NCBI GenBank assembly: GCA_018697195.1
Contig: CM031878.1
Span: 1,047,109 to 1,111,108, forward strand
Length of the DNA: 64,000 bases
Source: Certhia americana
Lineage: Eukaryota > Chordata > Aves > Passeriformes > Certhiidae
Direction of reading: 5' to 3'
Positions 1-11,700 of the stretch are shown piece by piece (the first letter of the stretch is position 1; every line of letters starts with the position of its first letter). The notes beneath the pieces were generated by a model, which worked only from the letters and a program-made list of their open reading frames with translations, was not told the DNA's origin and did no database searches. The position numbers were made by a program, and so were the translations under genes.

Positions 1-2914
1 TCTCCTGTCACCCCAGGCAAGGAAACCAGCCCCTGGTAATGTGGAATGCCACGGATGGAGGATCTGACACAGGCTTCCCTAGGGACTGCACAGAAAAAGC
101 TATCAGTTGGCTGCAAGCACTGTGAGAAGGATAGACATTTTATTTTTTTGCATCAGTTATTCATCATGATAAATGCCAAGAGCTAAAATAAATAACATGA
201 CAGCTTTGAAGTGATAAAGTCCCACTATATTTTTAAGGCCTAATTTTTTTTTATGGCAACATTTTTATTTTGTGTTATCTTCACCTGCTTAACAGTAATA
301 TGTGTTTTATATCTCTAAATGAATCTAAGCAAGAAAGGATTTGTAAGGTCCTTTAAAGTCTTGCTTGATTTATTTGGTCAATCAGAATAAATCTTTTCAG
401 ATGATAACTTTTAAGCAAAACTTTTAAATTGATAATGTCATAAATCACTAGTTTTTGAAAACACAAGGAGAATGGCCAAAATCCCTATAAAAAGGTTTGC
501 TAGACCAATAATAACAAAAAGAATACTTCTACCTCAAAGTGTTCTAAACACTTCTTCCACTAGTTTAGACAATATATACAGAGATCACTCCCAACTCAGC
601 TACCAATCTTGCACAGATGGCGTAGAAAACTGGGGTAAATCTCATTGAGACTAATCTATACAAACATATGCTTAATTAGCATAGTGCATCTTACACAGTG
701 TAAAACAGAAACAGACTGTATTGCAATAACTGATCATGGCATAAATTGGTTTATTTTGATCCTTTCTACAGAGGCACAAACTATTTTTTCTTGATTATTT
801 TGCAGATTTCAGTGTAATGAATTAATGTCAGCTTCCTGGAAAAAGCAAACTGAAAAAAGAAACAAAGATGATAAAAAAAATTTATCATACCAGGTTTGCA
901 TTTATGCTGAATTTTGTTTCTATGAGTGGTCCCACTGGTTTATTCACTGCATAGATTTAAACACATACTCAAATCACTCCTGGACCAAGGCCTACCATTA
1001 ATTCAGAAACAAAGCTATTATCCCCCAGGCCTACTCACAAATTACACTTGTTTATTTAAGTCAATAGAGATAAACTTGTGTAAATCTCTTCGTAAACAAG
1101 GCTATTTCACTTTAATGATGGCTTATTTGGGGTTAGCACAAATGTGTTTCTAATCAAATAATACATAATAAAGGATGCAGGCAGATGAATGGTGCAGTAT
1201 TTGGAAGAATAAAAAAGGACAAAGGAATAATCTGAGGAAAAACAGAAATGTTGGCAACATAAAAAGTTTCTAAGCAATACAAAACAGAATTGGAGAAAGA
1301 AAAGCCAGTTTTGGTGCATGACAGTTTCCTGTCAATTTCAGCACAAAATCAAGCAAGATAATGAAGCAAAAGAACTAAATTTTTGACTGTCTGATTGTGC
1401 CCAAGTTGTCTGTCAATTCATTATGCTTTTGGTTACTCAGGGCAACTGGGTTTATGTGCACAAAGGCACTAGGAATTAAGGTAAGTTAAGGCAGTTAAAT
1501 CATTTACTCATCAAAATTAAGAACAGATATATAGGTCTTCTCATTGTGCTATGAATATCTCAAGGAGGATGTTGCTTCTAAGGATTATGTCTAACTCCAC
1601 TCCATCTGAAGAAAACACTGTACTTCATACCACAAACACCAACCAGTTCTGTGAGGATTGGTCAGAAAGGCAGAACTTTGCTTTTAGCCTATTATTTTGA
1701 ATACTGGTTACTTCTTAAGTCTGCTTTGCCAAGGGGATAGGACAGACACAGCAGGCTTACATCAAGAGCTGTCAAGTTTTATTTTTTGTCAATACTGTTT
1801 TCACTGTGGAACTGATTCCCGTGGTTTGTTTTTTTTTTCTTTTTTTTTGGCTTTGTTTTGAAATCTTCCAACAGCCCAGTCTGAAGTGACAGTGATTTGT
1901 GTAATATTGGAAACACAGTTCTGCATTTCAGAAGAGGTAGTGAACAGATTTGTGTTTCAAGGTTCCAGAGGTTACTCATTTCATTACTGAAATAATGAAT
2001 AATTTCATTATTGGAAAGATAAGAGTAACAGAAATATGCTATGTCTTTTTATGTATTTTGCTATTATTCCCAGCTCTATGTTGCAGCACTTTTTTTTTAA
2101 TGTTTGAGAAGTTTTGTGAGTATATAATTTATGCTGGTATGACTGAGTAAAGTTGCTGTTTATTTTGGAGATTTTTATCCCTCGTGCAAGGGCTTTATTT
2201 AAATTTATGATGCTGAAGCTCTTCTCTAGTCATTTTAATGCAATGCCTGTTTTGACGGTACGCCAGACATTACTTGTCTTGAAAATCAACTGACATGTTC
2301 CTCATGATGTGATGGGGAAAGCAGAGTGTGGTTTTTTCTCTTTAACCCTCTTTGTGCTGCCAGAAGGACTGATACAGCGTGAAGCTGTGTGCAAGCTTGA
2401 TGAGATACAAGGAAAAGAGGTTTAATCTATGTTTAACCCCCTGAGTGAGACACAATCTCAGGCCTCCAGGAGTTTTTTCATGCTGGTACCAACAATAGGG
2501 GTGGTTTTGCCAGTTTTACACTGCTTCCCCTACGGCAGGCAGTCCTGCAATGGCATGGTCAGGCTGTTTCCATGTTTGGCCATGAAGTAATGCAGAGTGA
2601 AAGGGAATCTGTCCTTTTCACGGCTTCCAGACTCAGTGCCATTCTCTTTTTCACAATCTTTTGCAGATTTGTGCAAGGGGAAGGTTACTTCCATGTAAGT
2701 TTGGAGAGAAAATAATGTGCTCGGATGGCATTTATAGAAAGCAGGGAAGCAACACTGCAGCCAGTGATGCAAGAGACAAAGCACCTATTGAAGTACAGAA
2801 CAGTTTTTCAACAGAATGAGCTAAGAAATCTAGGAACACTTAACAGTGGTTTTCCATGGATTTGTGGTTGTTTTTGTACACAGAAGTAAACAGTATACCC
2901 TGACTTGTATGGGA
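1..2914. other. Upstream flank, nothing recognised
   Basis: AT-rich unique sequence with no recognisable gene, exon or mobile element. The short open frames here have no domain features. A T-rich run lies at 1828-1848. Confidence 0.6.
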
Positions 2915-3212
2915 ACCACAAAGACCATGAGTCCAGCTCCTGTCCCTGCACAGCCCCCCCAACAATCCCCCCCTGTGCATCCCTGTCCAAACTCTCCTGG
3001 AGCTCTGGCAGCCTCGGGGCCGTGCCCATTCCCTGGGGAGCCTGGGCAGTGCCAGCACCCTCTGGGGAAGAACCTTTCCCTGATCTCCAACCTAAACCTG
3101 CCTGGTACAGCCCCAGCTGATCCCTGGGTGCTGTCCCTGTCACCAGAGAGAGGAGATCAGTGCCTGATCCCTCAGCTCCCCTCATGAGGAAGCTCCAGAC
3201 CAGGGTGAGGAT
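2915..3212 (-). mobile_element. CR1 LINE fragment, GC-rich, antisense
   Basis: A GC-rich island in AT-rich flank reads, on the + strand, like a reversed CR1 3' part: 'accatgagtccagctcctg', then 'ccctggggagcctgggcagtgcca', 'gaagaacctttccctgatctccaacctaaacctgcc', ending near 'gaagctccagaccagggtg'. Open frames in it on both strands reflect the high GC and are not genes. Confidence 0.6.
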
Positions 3213-3570
3213 TCCCCTTTGTGCTGGCTGATCTTTTAGTATCACAACTCTGCTCAAAGCTCTTCCAGTTTTTTCAGTTTAACACACCATTTTGACACGT
3301 TGGCAATAATGACTTCAACACAAAACCTACCTGCTCTGCCCCAAGACCTGCCTTCCTGGCATTGCACTTTGCACTTGTCTCTACCTCCGTGCAGGGATAT
3401 CTGTTGCTGTTGGGTCATTCAGAAATCCTAGGTGTCTTTGAAGTTACCTGATATTGATGTTGTATTTCCTTTGGTCACAGGCTTTGGGAAGTCAACATGG
3501 ATCCTCCATAGCACAGCACAGCCAGCTACTTCTACATTATGTTTTTTTAGGTCCTAGGTTAATTAATACA

Positions 3571-3665
3571 ATCACAGAATGGTTTGGGTTCAAAGGGACC
3601 TTGCAGATCATCTTGTTCCACAGGCAGGGGACACGCTCCACTAGACCGAGTTGTTCAACCTTCTT
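3571..3665 (-). mobile_element. CR1 LINE 3' end fragment, antisense
   Basis: It starts 'atcacagaatggtttgggtt' and continues 'aagggaccttgcagatcatc', the reverse complement of the avian CR1 3' terminus. It is cut off after about 95 bases. Confidence 0.8.
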
Positions 3666-3889
3666 TGTTCTTTTTAGCAGACAGATGACAGATACCACTG
3701 AGCTGTTGCTGTCTCTGCACATGACCGTCCTTTGTGAGGATGTTGAACCCCTCACACACATTCAGAGACCTTAAGAGAGATGCTCATGTCCTCACACTGC
3801 AGCCTCAAATCCGAATGGGACCAAACAGCCATTTACACCTAACTGCTAATGTCCAAAAAGTGCTGAGCTATATGGTTGGAGAACGTGGA

Positions 3890-4352
3890 CTTAGAGTGAG
3901 TCCAGAGGAGGCCACGGAGCTGCTGCCAGGGCTGGAGCCCCTGTGCTCTGGAGCCAGCCTGGCAGAGCTGGGGGTGCTCCCCTGCACAAGAGAAGGCTGC
4001 AGGGAGAGCTCACTGAAGGCTTTCAGTACCTAAGGAGATCTTATAAAAAAGATGGAGAGCAGCTTGTTACAAAGCAGATAGTGAAAGGACAATGGGAAAT
4101 GGTTTTAAACTACAAAAAGGAAAGATTTAATTAGATTTTAGGAAGAAATCTTCCCCTTGAGGGTGGGCAGGCCCTGGCACAGGTTGCGCAGAGTAGCTGA
4201 GCTGCCCCTGGATCCCTGGAAGTGTCCAAGGACAGGATGGACAGGGCTTGGAGCAACCTGGGATAGTGGAAGGTGTCCCTCCCCATGGCAGGGGAGTGGA
4301 ATGTGATGAACTTCCAACCTTCCAACCCAAACCACTCTAGGATTCTGTGATT
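3890..4352 (+). mobile_element. CR1 LINE 3' fragment, sense
   Basis: It contains the CR1 order 'gagaaggctgcagggagagctcac', 'gatcttataaaaaagatggagagc', 'ttaggaagaaatcttcccc', 'gggcaggccctggcacaggttg', 'ccctggaagtgtccaaggacagg', 'aacccaaaccactctaggattctgtgatt'. The 3' terminus is intact. The ORF-like frames within are remnants or chance. Confidence 0.88.
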
Positions 4353-4433
4353 AATTAATAGGACATAGCAATAACCAGCTTTGGTGTCAGGGACTGAGTT
4401 TTGCAATTTGTTTTACTAAATCAAGTATTATTT

Positions 4434-4690
4434 CACAGAATTATAAAATAATTTGGATTAGACCTTTAGAGGTCATCCAGTCTAACACCCCTGCCACAGG
4501 CAGGGATACCTTCAATGAGATCAGGTATCTGAAAACCCTGTCAAAACCAACCTTGAGTGTTTCCAGGGATGCAGCATCCACCAGTTCTCTGGCCAGTCTG
4601 TGCCAATGCTTCATCACCCTCACAAACAAAAACTCCTCTCTAATATCCAATCTAACTCAATGCTCTTCCTGGAGGAACAGGCATACATCT
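4434..4690 (-). mobile_element. CR1 LINE 3' fragment, antisense
   Basis: It reads 'tcacagaattataaaataatttgg', 'gaggtcatccagtctaacacccctgcc', 'ccttgagtgtttccagggatgcagcatccacc', 'ctctaatatccaatctaac', the reverse complement of a CR1 3' end. Together with the preceding sense copy it forms a tail-to-tail pair about 80 bases apart. The upper boundary is uncertain. Confidence 0.85.
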
Positions 4691-6013
4691 GGGAGCTCTT
4701 TCTGGAGCAGATGCACATCCTGCCTGCCTGCCTTCTCCACAGCCACTCTGCTTCTCAGGTAACTTCTGGGCTCTGGGATTTTTAGCCCTGATGCTGCCTT
4801 ATTCCATTTGCTTTCTTCCTCCTGCTGCTTGCAATTTCCTTTCCTAGAGAAAGGTTTATGCAAATGTTGGACTTCTCTGTGTGTGTGTCTGTGTGTGTTT
4901 TACAGTCCCCCAGTACAAGCCTGCCAACCTTTTGACTGCTTTCAACCACACCTGAAAGAGAAGTAAAGCTCCTGCAAATACAAAGTCTCCCGAGCTTCAT
5001 GGCAAACAGCAGCTGCATTAGAGAAGACACATGTTTTTAAGTGCTCTGCCGGGGAGAAAGGCAGGGAGAGCTTAGCTCTTATCAGCACTGCTTGGCTTCC
5101 TTGGCAGTAGATAAGGGGCAGGCAGCTGGCCAGCCAGAGCACACACATCCCTGAACCAGGCACAGCATGTGCTTCTCCAGACAGAAGGCCAACACAAGTA
5201 TGTTGGGGACACAGAAGGGAGATTTGGATGTATCAGGAATCAGCCTTGGAGATAGGAGGAGAGGGAGCCATGAATCTGTTGCAGAGGAGAGGTGAAGGGA
5301 ATGTCTGACGCAAATCCATATGAAAACTGAGCTTAATTAACTTATTCTTCATAGAAAAAAAAATTCTCCCTGAATGCAGTGAAACCTGCACAAAGCAATT
5401 GCTGGGCTGGCTGAATAGTCTGTATATGTTTCCAGGCACAACATGATTGGAACACCTTATCTTTCAAAAACATGATGGCAATCTCTCAGATGCTCTGCTT
5501 TGTTTGCAGAGGGGATCTTCTCCACTTCACTTCACTGTTAATTTCATGACTAGCTCGAATCTCAAACGTGGGTGAAAATGTTACCAAAAAATTAAGGGGC
5601 ACATGTCTGCTTCAAGCTGGGAAAATCCAGGCACAAAAGAGGCAAGAGGGGGATTTCTGTGAGTCCACATTCAGTAGAAGGGCTAAATGTTGTGAAGTGT
5701 CTCACCTGGTTCCTGGGAATACCAGCCTTGTTGAGATGGGACCTGTGCCCAAGACACTGAATCATAACACCTACATCACTGAGTGCAGAAACGCTTTCAG
5801 TCTTGATGAGCATGACTCTGGAGAGACAACTGCTATCTTAGGTGGTCTCAGGTGTAAAGGAAGTAGCTTGAAGTAGAGATTGATGATATATACTTAAGTA
5901 TCAAAAAGGCAAAAGCAAAAAACCAGAGGATCTCCAACAGACTTACAGCAAATCCAGAATTGAGCTTTTCACCCCCCAAAACCCCATTAAACTCACACCT
6001 TGTGGCTTCCCAC
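4691..6013. other. Flank between CR1 copies, nothing recognised
   Basis: Unique sequence with a short (GT)n tract at 4878-4898. No gene, RNA or repeat family is recognised. Confidence 0.55.
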
Positions 6014-6400
6014 TCATAGAATCATAGAATATTAAGGGGCTGGAAATGATCCTGAAGTTCAACTAGTCCTGACCCCAGGGACACCTTCCACTAGGCCAGG
6101 TTGCCTCAAGCCCCATCCAACCTGGCTTTAAGCACTTCCAGGGCTGGGGCATCCACAGCCTCCTTGGGCAACATGCCCAAGGGTCTCACCACGCTCATAG
6201 CAAAGAATTTCTTCCTAACATCCAACCTAAAGATCCTCTCTTTTAATTTCTACCCCTTTGTCCTGTCACTGCAGTTCCTGACAGAGAGACCCTCTCTGGC
6301 TTCCTTGTGGGCCCTTCGGGATACTGGAAGACACTGTGAACTCTCCATGCAGACTTCTCTTCTCCAGGCTGAACAGCCCCAGGGAAGCTGCAGGGCATCC
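6014..6400 (-). mobile_element. CR1 LINE 3' fragment, antisense
   Basis: It starts 'tcatagaatcatagaatatt' and continues 'ccagggacaccttccactaggcc', 'acttccagggctggggcatcc', 'tttcttcctaacatccaacc', and 'ttctccaggctgaacagcccc' near 6358-6380. This is a nearly continuous reversed CR1 3' region. Confidence 0.9.
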
Positions 6401-6797
6401 CTGCAAGGATCTCTGCAGACACAACAGCTATGGGTTCCACAGACTGACGGGTCCCCCAACAAGCACTGCCAGGCAACAGGCTCTGGTTCCCCTGTGGTGA
6501 CCCTGGGCCCCTGCTGAGGCACAGGAATCTGGTCACCTTTCCCCATTACCTCAACACAAGTGGTGAAAGCTTTGCAGAGACTCTTGAAGGAACTAGCTTG
6601 AAAACAAAATAAAACAACAACAACAAAAAAACAACGTATGGGGGAAACCACTGTGTTAAGTTACTGAGTTGGGGTGGAGGCAGCCAAGGGAGGCTGGGAA
6701 GGCTCCGGGGCTGTGTCTGTGTCACACCTCGGGACTCCTGCCCTGGAACTCTTGTGGCACGGCGGGACACGGAGAACACTGGGCAGTTCCACATTAT

Positions 6798-7400
6798 TTA
6801 GAACGATAAAATCGTTTAGGCTGGAGAAGCCCTCCAAGACCAGGGAGTCCAGCTGTGACACCAGCACTGCCCAGGCCACCACTGACCCCTGTCCCCAAGT
6901 GCCATAGCCACACGGCTTTGAAATCCCTGCAGGAATGGGGAATCCACCATGTGATACCACTGCCCTGGGCAGCTGTGCCACGACTGCACAGACCCTTCCA
7001 CCAAGGAATTTTTCCCAATATTTGATCTGTCCCTCCCCTGGCCCATCCTGAGGCCGTTCCCTCTGCTCCTGTCCCTGTTCCCTGGGAGCACAGCCCGACC
7101 CCCCCGGCTGTCCCCTCCTGGCAGGGAGTTGTGCAGAGCCACAAGGGCCCCCCTCAGCCTCCTTTGCTCCAGCCTGAGCCCCTTTCCCAGCTCCCTCAGC
7201 CCCTCCTGGGGCTCCAGACCCTTTCCCAGCTCCCTCAGCCCCTCCTGGGGCTCCAGACCCTTGCCCAGCTCCGTTCCCTGCCCTGCACACGCTCCAGCCC
7301 CTCGGGGTCTCTCTTGTCCTGAGGGGCCCAGAGCTGTCCCCAGCACTGGAGGTGCCCCAGCAGTGTCGGCACAGGAAGGCGGTAGCTGCCCTGGTCGTGG
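6798..7400 (-). mobile_element. CR1 LINE fragment abutting the SMAD2 promoter, antisense
   Basis: It contains 'atcgtttaggctggagaagccctccaagacc', 'tgccctgggcagc', 'ttccaccaaggaatttttcccaatatttgatctg', 'ccctcagcctcc', 'acacgctccagcccctcgg' and 'gaggggcccagagctgtcccc', in the order of a reversed CR1 3' region. The copy is unusually GC-rich. Its upstream-facing end near 7400 lies about 250 bases from the first SMAD2 CCAAT box. It includes an internal 39-bp duplication. Confidence 0.85.
7180..7257. repeat. 39-bp perfect tandem duplication within CR1
   Basis: The unit from 7180 to 7218 (starting ccctttcccagctccctcag, ending ctccaga) is repeated without change at 7219-7257. A third, shorter match (cccttgcccagctcc) follows at about 7258-7272. 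The identity of the copies suggests recent duplication. Confidence 0.95.
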
Positions 7401-7439
7401 TGTCACACTACAGCCAGCAGAAGCCAGGTGTCACTGCCC

Positions 7440-8150
7440 ACCCGTGCAGACCCGAGCTGCAGCCCAGCGGCAATTCCCGCCGGGAATCGATGCACTTTTT
7501 CCCCGCTCGCACCGTACCCGCCGCGGAAGGATACGGCTCCAGAGCGCCGCACTGCGGCTGCGCCGCTGCCGCTCACCCAAACCTCCGGTGAGCCCCGATC
7601 AACCTCCCGCGGCGGGCGCGCGGGCTGTGACTGACAGCCGCGCCAACCAATGAGCGCTGCGACCTCGACCCGCCTCCCTCCGCCTCACGCCTGTTTCTTC
7701 CACGCCCCTTCCCTTGTCTCTTTTCTTAACGTTGAGGGCACGCCATTGGTGATACTGACTGCCAATTATACTCTCAAACCAATCGCCGTGCGGCTCGTTA
7801 AAGAGATGATAACTGCGGCCAATGGGCGGCTTCCCCGCCCAGCGGCGGGGGCGGGGCGGCTCGGGGGGGCGGGCCCTCAGAGGAGGTAACGCTGAGGGAA
7901 GAGGCGGCGGCCGCACAGCACTCGGGGAGACGGAGGAGGATAAGGAAGGCGAGAGGAGGAAAAAGGAGGGGAAGGAGCGGTGGCTCTCGGCGGATCCTGG
8001 TGGCTCCCGGTAGGTGCTGGTGGATGCCGGGTCCGGGATCCCTGCCTCAAGGGTAGGGTCGCCCGGCTGGCGCTGCGCGGGCCGTGAGGAACCGTCCGGG
8101 CCTGGTCCCGGTGGGGCCGGGGGCCCCTCCCTACGCCCTCGCCCTTTTTT
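7440..8150 (+). promoter_or_regulatory. SMAD2: SMAD2 CpG-island promoter, TATA-less, with CCAAT and GC boxes
   Basis: The sequence becomes strongly GC- and CpG-rich here, unlike the AT-rich surroundings. CCAAT boxes lie at 7647-7651, 7745-7749 (inverted, ATTGG), 7762-7766, 7779-7783 and 7819-7823. GC boxes (GGGCGG or GGGGCGGGG) lie at 7824-7829, 7847-7859 and about 7864-7873. No TATA box sits at a suitable distance from exon 1. NF-Y binding to the CCAAT boxes and Sp1-family binding to the GC boxes are inferred from the motifs. Transcription probably starts around 7870-7920, but the exact site cannot be read from sequence. The island sits immediately 5' of the noncoding first exon and 3' of a CR1 fragment. 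Confidence 0.8.
7880..8009 (+). other. SMAD2: SMAD2 exon 1, noncoding (5' UTR)
   Basis: A purine-rich stretch (7925-7979, mostly G and A) ends in the splice donor CCCG|GTAGGT with GT at 8010-8011. It contains no ATG, as expected for a leader whose first AUG is in exon 2. The 5' boundary is an estimate from the promoter motifs; the donor is the best GT in the region but is not proven. A later first exon inside the island is possible, since pyrimidine-rich acceptors ending at 8333 and 8587 could define alternative leader exons. Confidence 0.6.
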
Positions 8151-8697
8151 GTTGTGGTGGGACCTGGGCTGGGTTATCCCTCTCTCGCCGGCATTCCCCC
8201 CGTGCTGTGGTGGGAGGGCCGTGCCGTGCCGCCCGTGTGTATGTGTGGGTGAGGGGAGGGGGAAATAAAGAAGTTGTGCTGCTCCTTCTCTCCCCCGCTC
8301 CCTCCCTCCGTGCCCGGTGTGTTTTCCTTGCAGGGGTCCGCAGAATATCCCGTGCTGGAAGGGAGCCGCGAGGATCATCGCCTCCAGCCCTTAGCGCTGC
8401 ACAGGACACCCCGATGTGCCTGCTGGACATGCAGTCAGGGTTAGGGTGTTTGAAACTCGGTGGAGTTTTGGAGGAGAAAGTTAGGAGCGGTGTGGGGTGA
8501 GGAGCTGTGTTTAGAGCTAGGAGTTTATGTTTGGGGTTGCGAGGCTTCGCCTCACCCTTTTGTCTGTCCCCCTCTCCTTGTCTGCAGAGCCGCCTGTACA
8601 ATACACACAGCCCGCGAGAGGCAGGACTTGAGATTACTGCTTTTATTCATTCCTTTAATGCTGCAGCAGCCTGTGTGTTGTCAGAGGGCAGCGGTCG

Positions 8698-8792
8698 GTG
8701 GGATGCTGGGGAGAAATTCCTCCCTGCGAGGGTGGTGAGGCACTGACAAAGGTTGCCCAGAGAAGCTGTGGCAGCTCCATCCCTGGGTGTTG
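8698..8792 (+). mobile_element. Short CR1 fragment, sense
   Basis: It reads 'gagaaattcctccctgcgagggtggtgaggcactgacaaaggttgcccagagaagctgtggcagctccatccctggg', the CR1 segment before its 3' end. Both ends are missing. Confidence 0.8.
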
Positions 8793-11700
8793 TTTGTAAA
8801 CAAACACAACCTGGTAAGTGTCTCATCTGTCTCGATAAGTGCATGGGGGAAGCTGTGTCGCGATAAGGCCAAGTGGTTGTGGAGAATTGTAGAGTTCGTG
8901 TTTGTAGGGCTTGTTTTGTTTTGTTTTTTTTTCTTTTTGTGGAGAGTGGAGGGGAAGAGGAGTGCAATACAGCGCGGTCTTTTGGTCTTCACTCTGGGGA
9001 AATAAAAGAATGGAAAAAAGTGTGTGAATGAGTGAAGAGCTCTTGTGGTGATTGTGGAGAGCTGTTGAACAGCTGGGATTCATGCTGCAGGCTGGTCTTG
9101 TGTCTCTTTGGTTGCCCGTCACAGTTTCTGACTGAGAAAAACCCAACACACGTGTTGTGCTCTTTTCAAACGCTTGCAAGCAGGATAGCACTGGGAAAAA
9201 ACGTGTTTACTGGGATTACCAAAACATGTGTCTCCAAAAAAACTGCAGCCTGTGTGTATTGTGTGATGTCACATGCTGTCACAGTCCAGGGGTATAAACG
9301 AGTTTATATTCCATCAGTAACGAGAAGTTTATAATAACAGCTTGTTAGGAGACCGCAGGTAACAGCAGGTTTGTCTTTTCTCAAGTGTTCTGTCTTAGCC
9401 TGGAGAGCTGCACTTTCAAACTGATCCGTGACATTATTTCTGTGGGGGCTGGACTCTTTAGTGAGGGACTGATTAGTTGTTGCTCTGTTCTCCAGGCTGC
9501 AAAAGAAGCACCCTCTGGCTGAGGTGAGAGGCCAGCAGAGCGAGGTTGCTTGTTTAGATTTTCTCATGCTTTGTCGAGGTGTTGGTGCATGAGTGGGTTG
9601 TTTGTGTGCTCTTTGTGAGGCACAGCTTTCAAACTTGTAACGTTTACAAGCTCTGGAGAATTCGAGGGGGATGAGAGTGTGAGTAAAGGAGGTGTTTGTG
9701 AAGTTCCTTCCCCCCTTTGCTTAGCACTATCATGATGAAAGATAACATTAGTTACAAATGCCTTTAAGAAGTGGAAGGGGAGGGTCTTGTTTAAGGCGGT
9801 TTCCACTTAAAGGTGAGTCTGAGCATGTGTTGAACAGCATATTGGGGTGTTGAAAAGAGTAACCTGGCAGCTGATTGTTGTTCTGCAGTTGTGTGGGTCA
9901 GATACACCGACAGTCACCAAAAAGAGTGTGTAAGTGTTTGAAGATCCAGTTTCCTTTATTGGTGAGGCTGGATGTGCGTGGTAAAACCTTGGAGAAGAAT
10001 TCTTCAGCTTTCCTGAGGTTCTGTTTAACCGTAAAAGAAACAGGACAGTTCTAAAAATGAGGTTAAAGAATTGGTCTCAGAACTGTTCTCTTGCTTCCTC
10101 CCACCCAGCAGCTAGATTAACTAACAAAATCAAATACACTGAAATTGCACACCAAATCTCCAGATGAAAGGCTCTCCCTGAGTTCTCCTCCATCTTCCTG
10201 TTCCACTTGATCTTTCAGAAGTCTTGAGCACCAGTTGATATAATTGAGTTTATTGGAGCTCAAAAAACCCTCCCTGCTACTGAGGGCAACTTTAAAAAAC
10301 CTTGTTTCCATCTCTCTAATCCCTTTCCCACAAAAGTACTGGGAGAACAGGCTTTGTAGTATGTTCTGGATAACAATGAATCTGAGCTTCACTTGAGACT
10401 GAAGCAAATTCCTAAGTTTTGTTTGTATAAAGAACAGTACGCAAAGTTTTAATTATTATAAAAAGTATTCCAGAGTTTTCAAATGTATTCAATGCTGCCT
10501 TAATGGTTGTGCATGTAAATGCCCTGTAATTGAAAGCATCCATTTATGGGCCTGACTTGCTAAGTGAGCTGTAAATTCTGCTTTTCAGATTGGATTTAAT
10601 GACTTTTATCATAAAGCCATAAACTGGTTGTGAACTGTGCCGAGAGGCAAACAATACCTAAGCTTACTTTGCCAAAATATTTGTAATTGTTGATTTGTTA
10701 AACTGAATTGCTGCAGGTCATGCGATGGGATTAGGTTTTTGTAATAGAATGGAGAGTACAGGCAGCCCTGTGCTCAATACTCTCTGGGCTAGAAGAAATT
10801 GGCTACTGCAGAAAACCTTCCTAAACATTCCTCTCCACTTCCAGTAACAGGAACTCCATTGCAAACAGTAAGCCTTCATTCCAGATAACTTTTTACTCTG
10901 ATTATGTGTTTAACAGCCACAGTGTGAAGTAAGACCAAACAGAGACCGCAAGAGAAGAGTTCCTGAGTTTCCCATCAGTTTTAAAACCCTGGAGCAATAA
11001 GAGGTTATCATTATGTACATAACACAATGGAATGCTGCTTACCAAGGGGGGGGGCTGGCTTGTCTGAGGCCTCTATTGTAAGTGAACTCCCATTAACTAA
11101 TTATTAAATGCTATTGTTTGGGCTTTAACCAAGTGGAGGAGCTTCTAAGCTATAAACTGAAACAGGTACCTAGGTAACTGATAGCAGCTCTCTGAATATT
11201 CCTGTCAAATTTAGCCCAGGAGTATTTATTTTCTAAAATAATGAAGCTGACACTTGCCTGTTGCACATGGAAAATTTTAGTCAAAATTAATGAGGTGAGA
11301 AGGGCTTAAACTGCTGTGTTTTGGAGTGCTTAGTCACTGCTTTTCTTGGACTGTTAATGTCCTTGAGTTTTAAGAAGCAGTACTCTGATGTTGTTCATAA
11401 TACTAAATGAGTGGAAGAATTTTGCATCTTTTTAGAGACAGGTGGATTGTCCAACTACTGTTGTGGTAGTTTTCTTCTCCTGCAATTTTTAGGGGAGTTG
11501 CTAAATGCATTGGGCCCTCTAGTATTTTAATCAAAGGTCAGTAAAATTAGCAAGTCTTCCTTCTCATTTCTCCTGTTGCAGGCAATTTTAGTACACCATG
11601 AGTGCCTGTGTTAGATGGAGTGCTAATTTTTTTAATAGCAATACACCTTTTCATTACTGCACTGCCTGCAATTTGGGGTAACCTGTAGTAATTGAAGAAA

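Noticed and set aside
2808..3257. 149-codon frame on the - strand
   Set aside because: It lies over the GC-rich CR1 fragment at 2915-3212, with competing frames on both strands.
6661..7653. Several long frames on both strands (196-209 and 174 codons)
   Set aside because: They lie in the GC-rich CR1 copy and its 39-bp duplication. Repeated Gly/Ala- or Pro/Ser-rich peptides arise from the duplication, not from a gene.
7599..8378. 259-codon open frame on the - strand across the CpG island
   Set aside because: GC-rich sequence has few stop codons. The frame overlaps the SMAD2 promoter and exon 1 antisense, is low-complexity (Pro/Arg/Ser-rich) and shows no domain.
8435..8452. Telomere-like GGTTAG repeats
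   Set aside because: Only about two imperfect units, well within chance.
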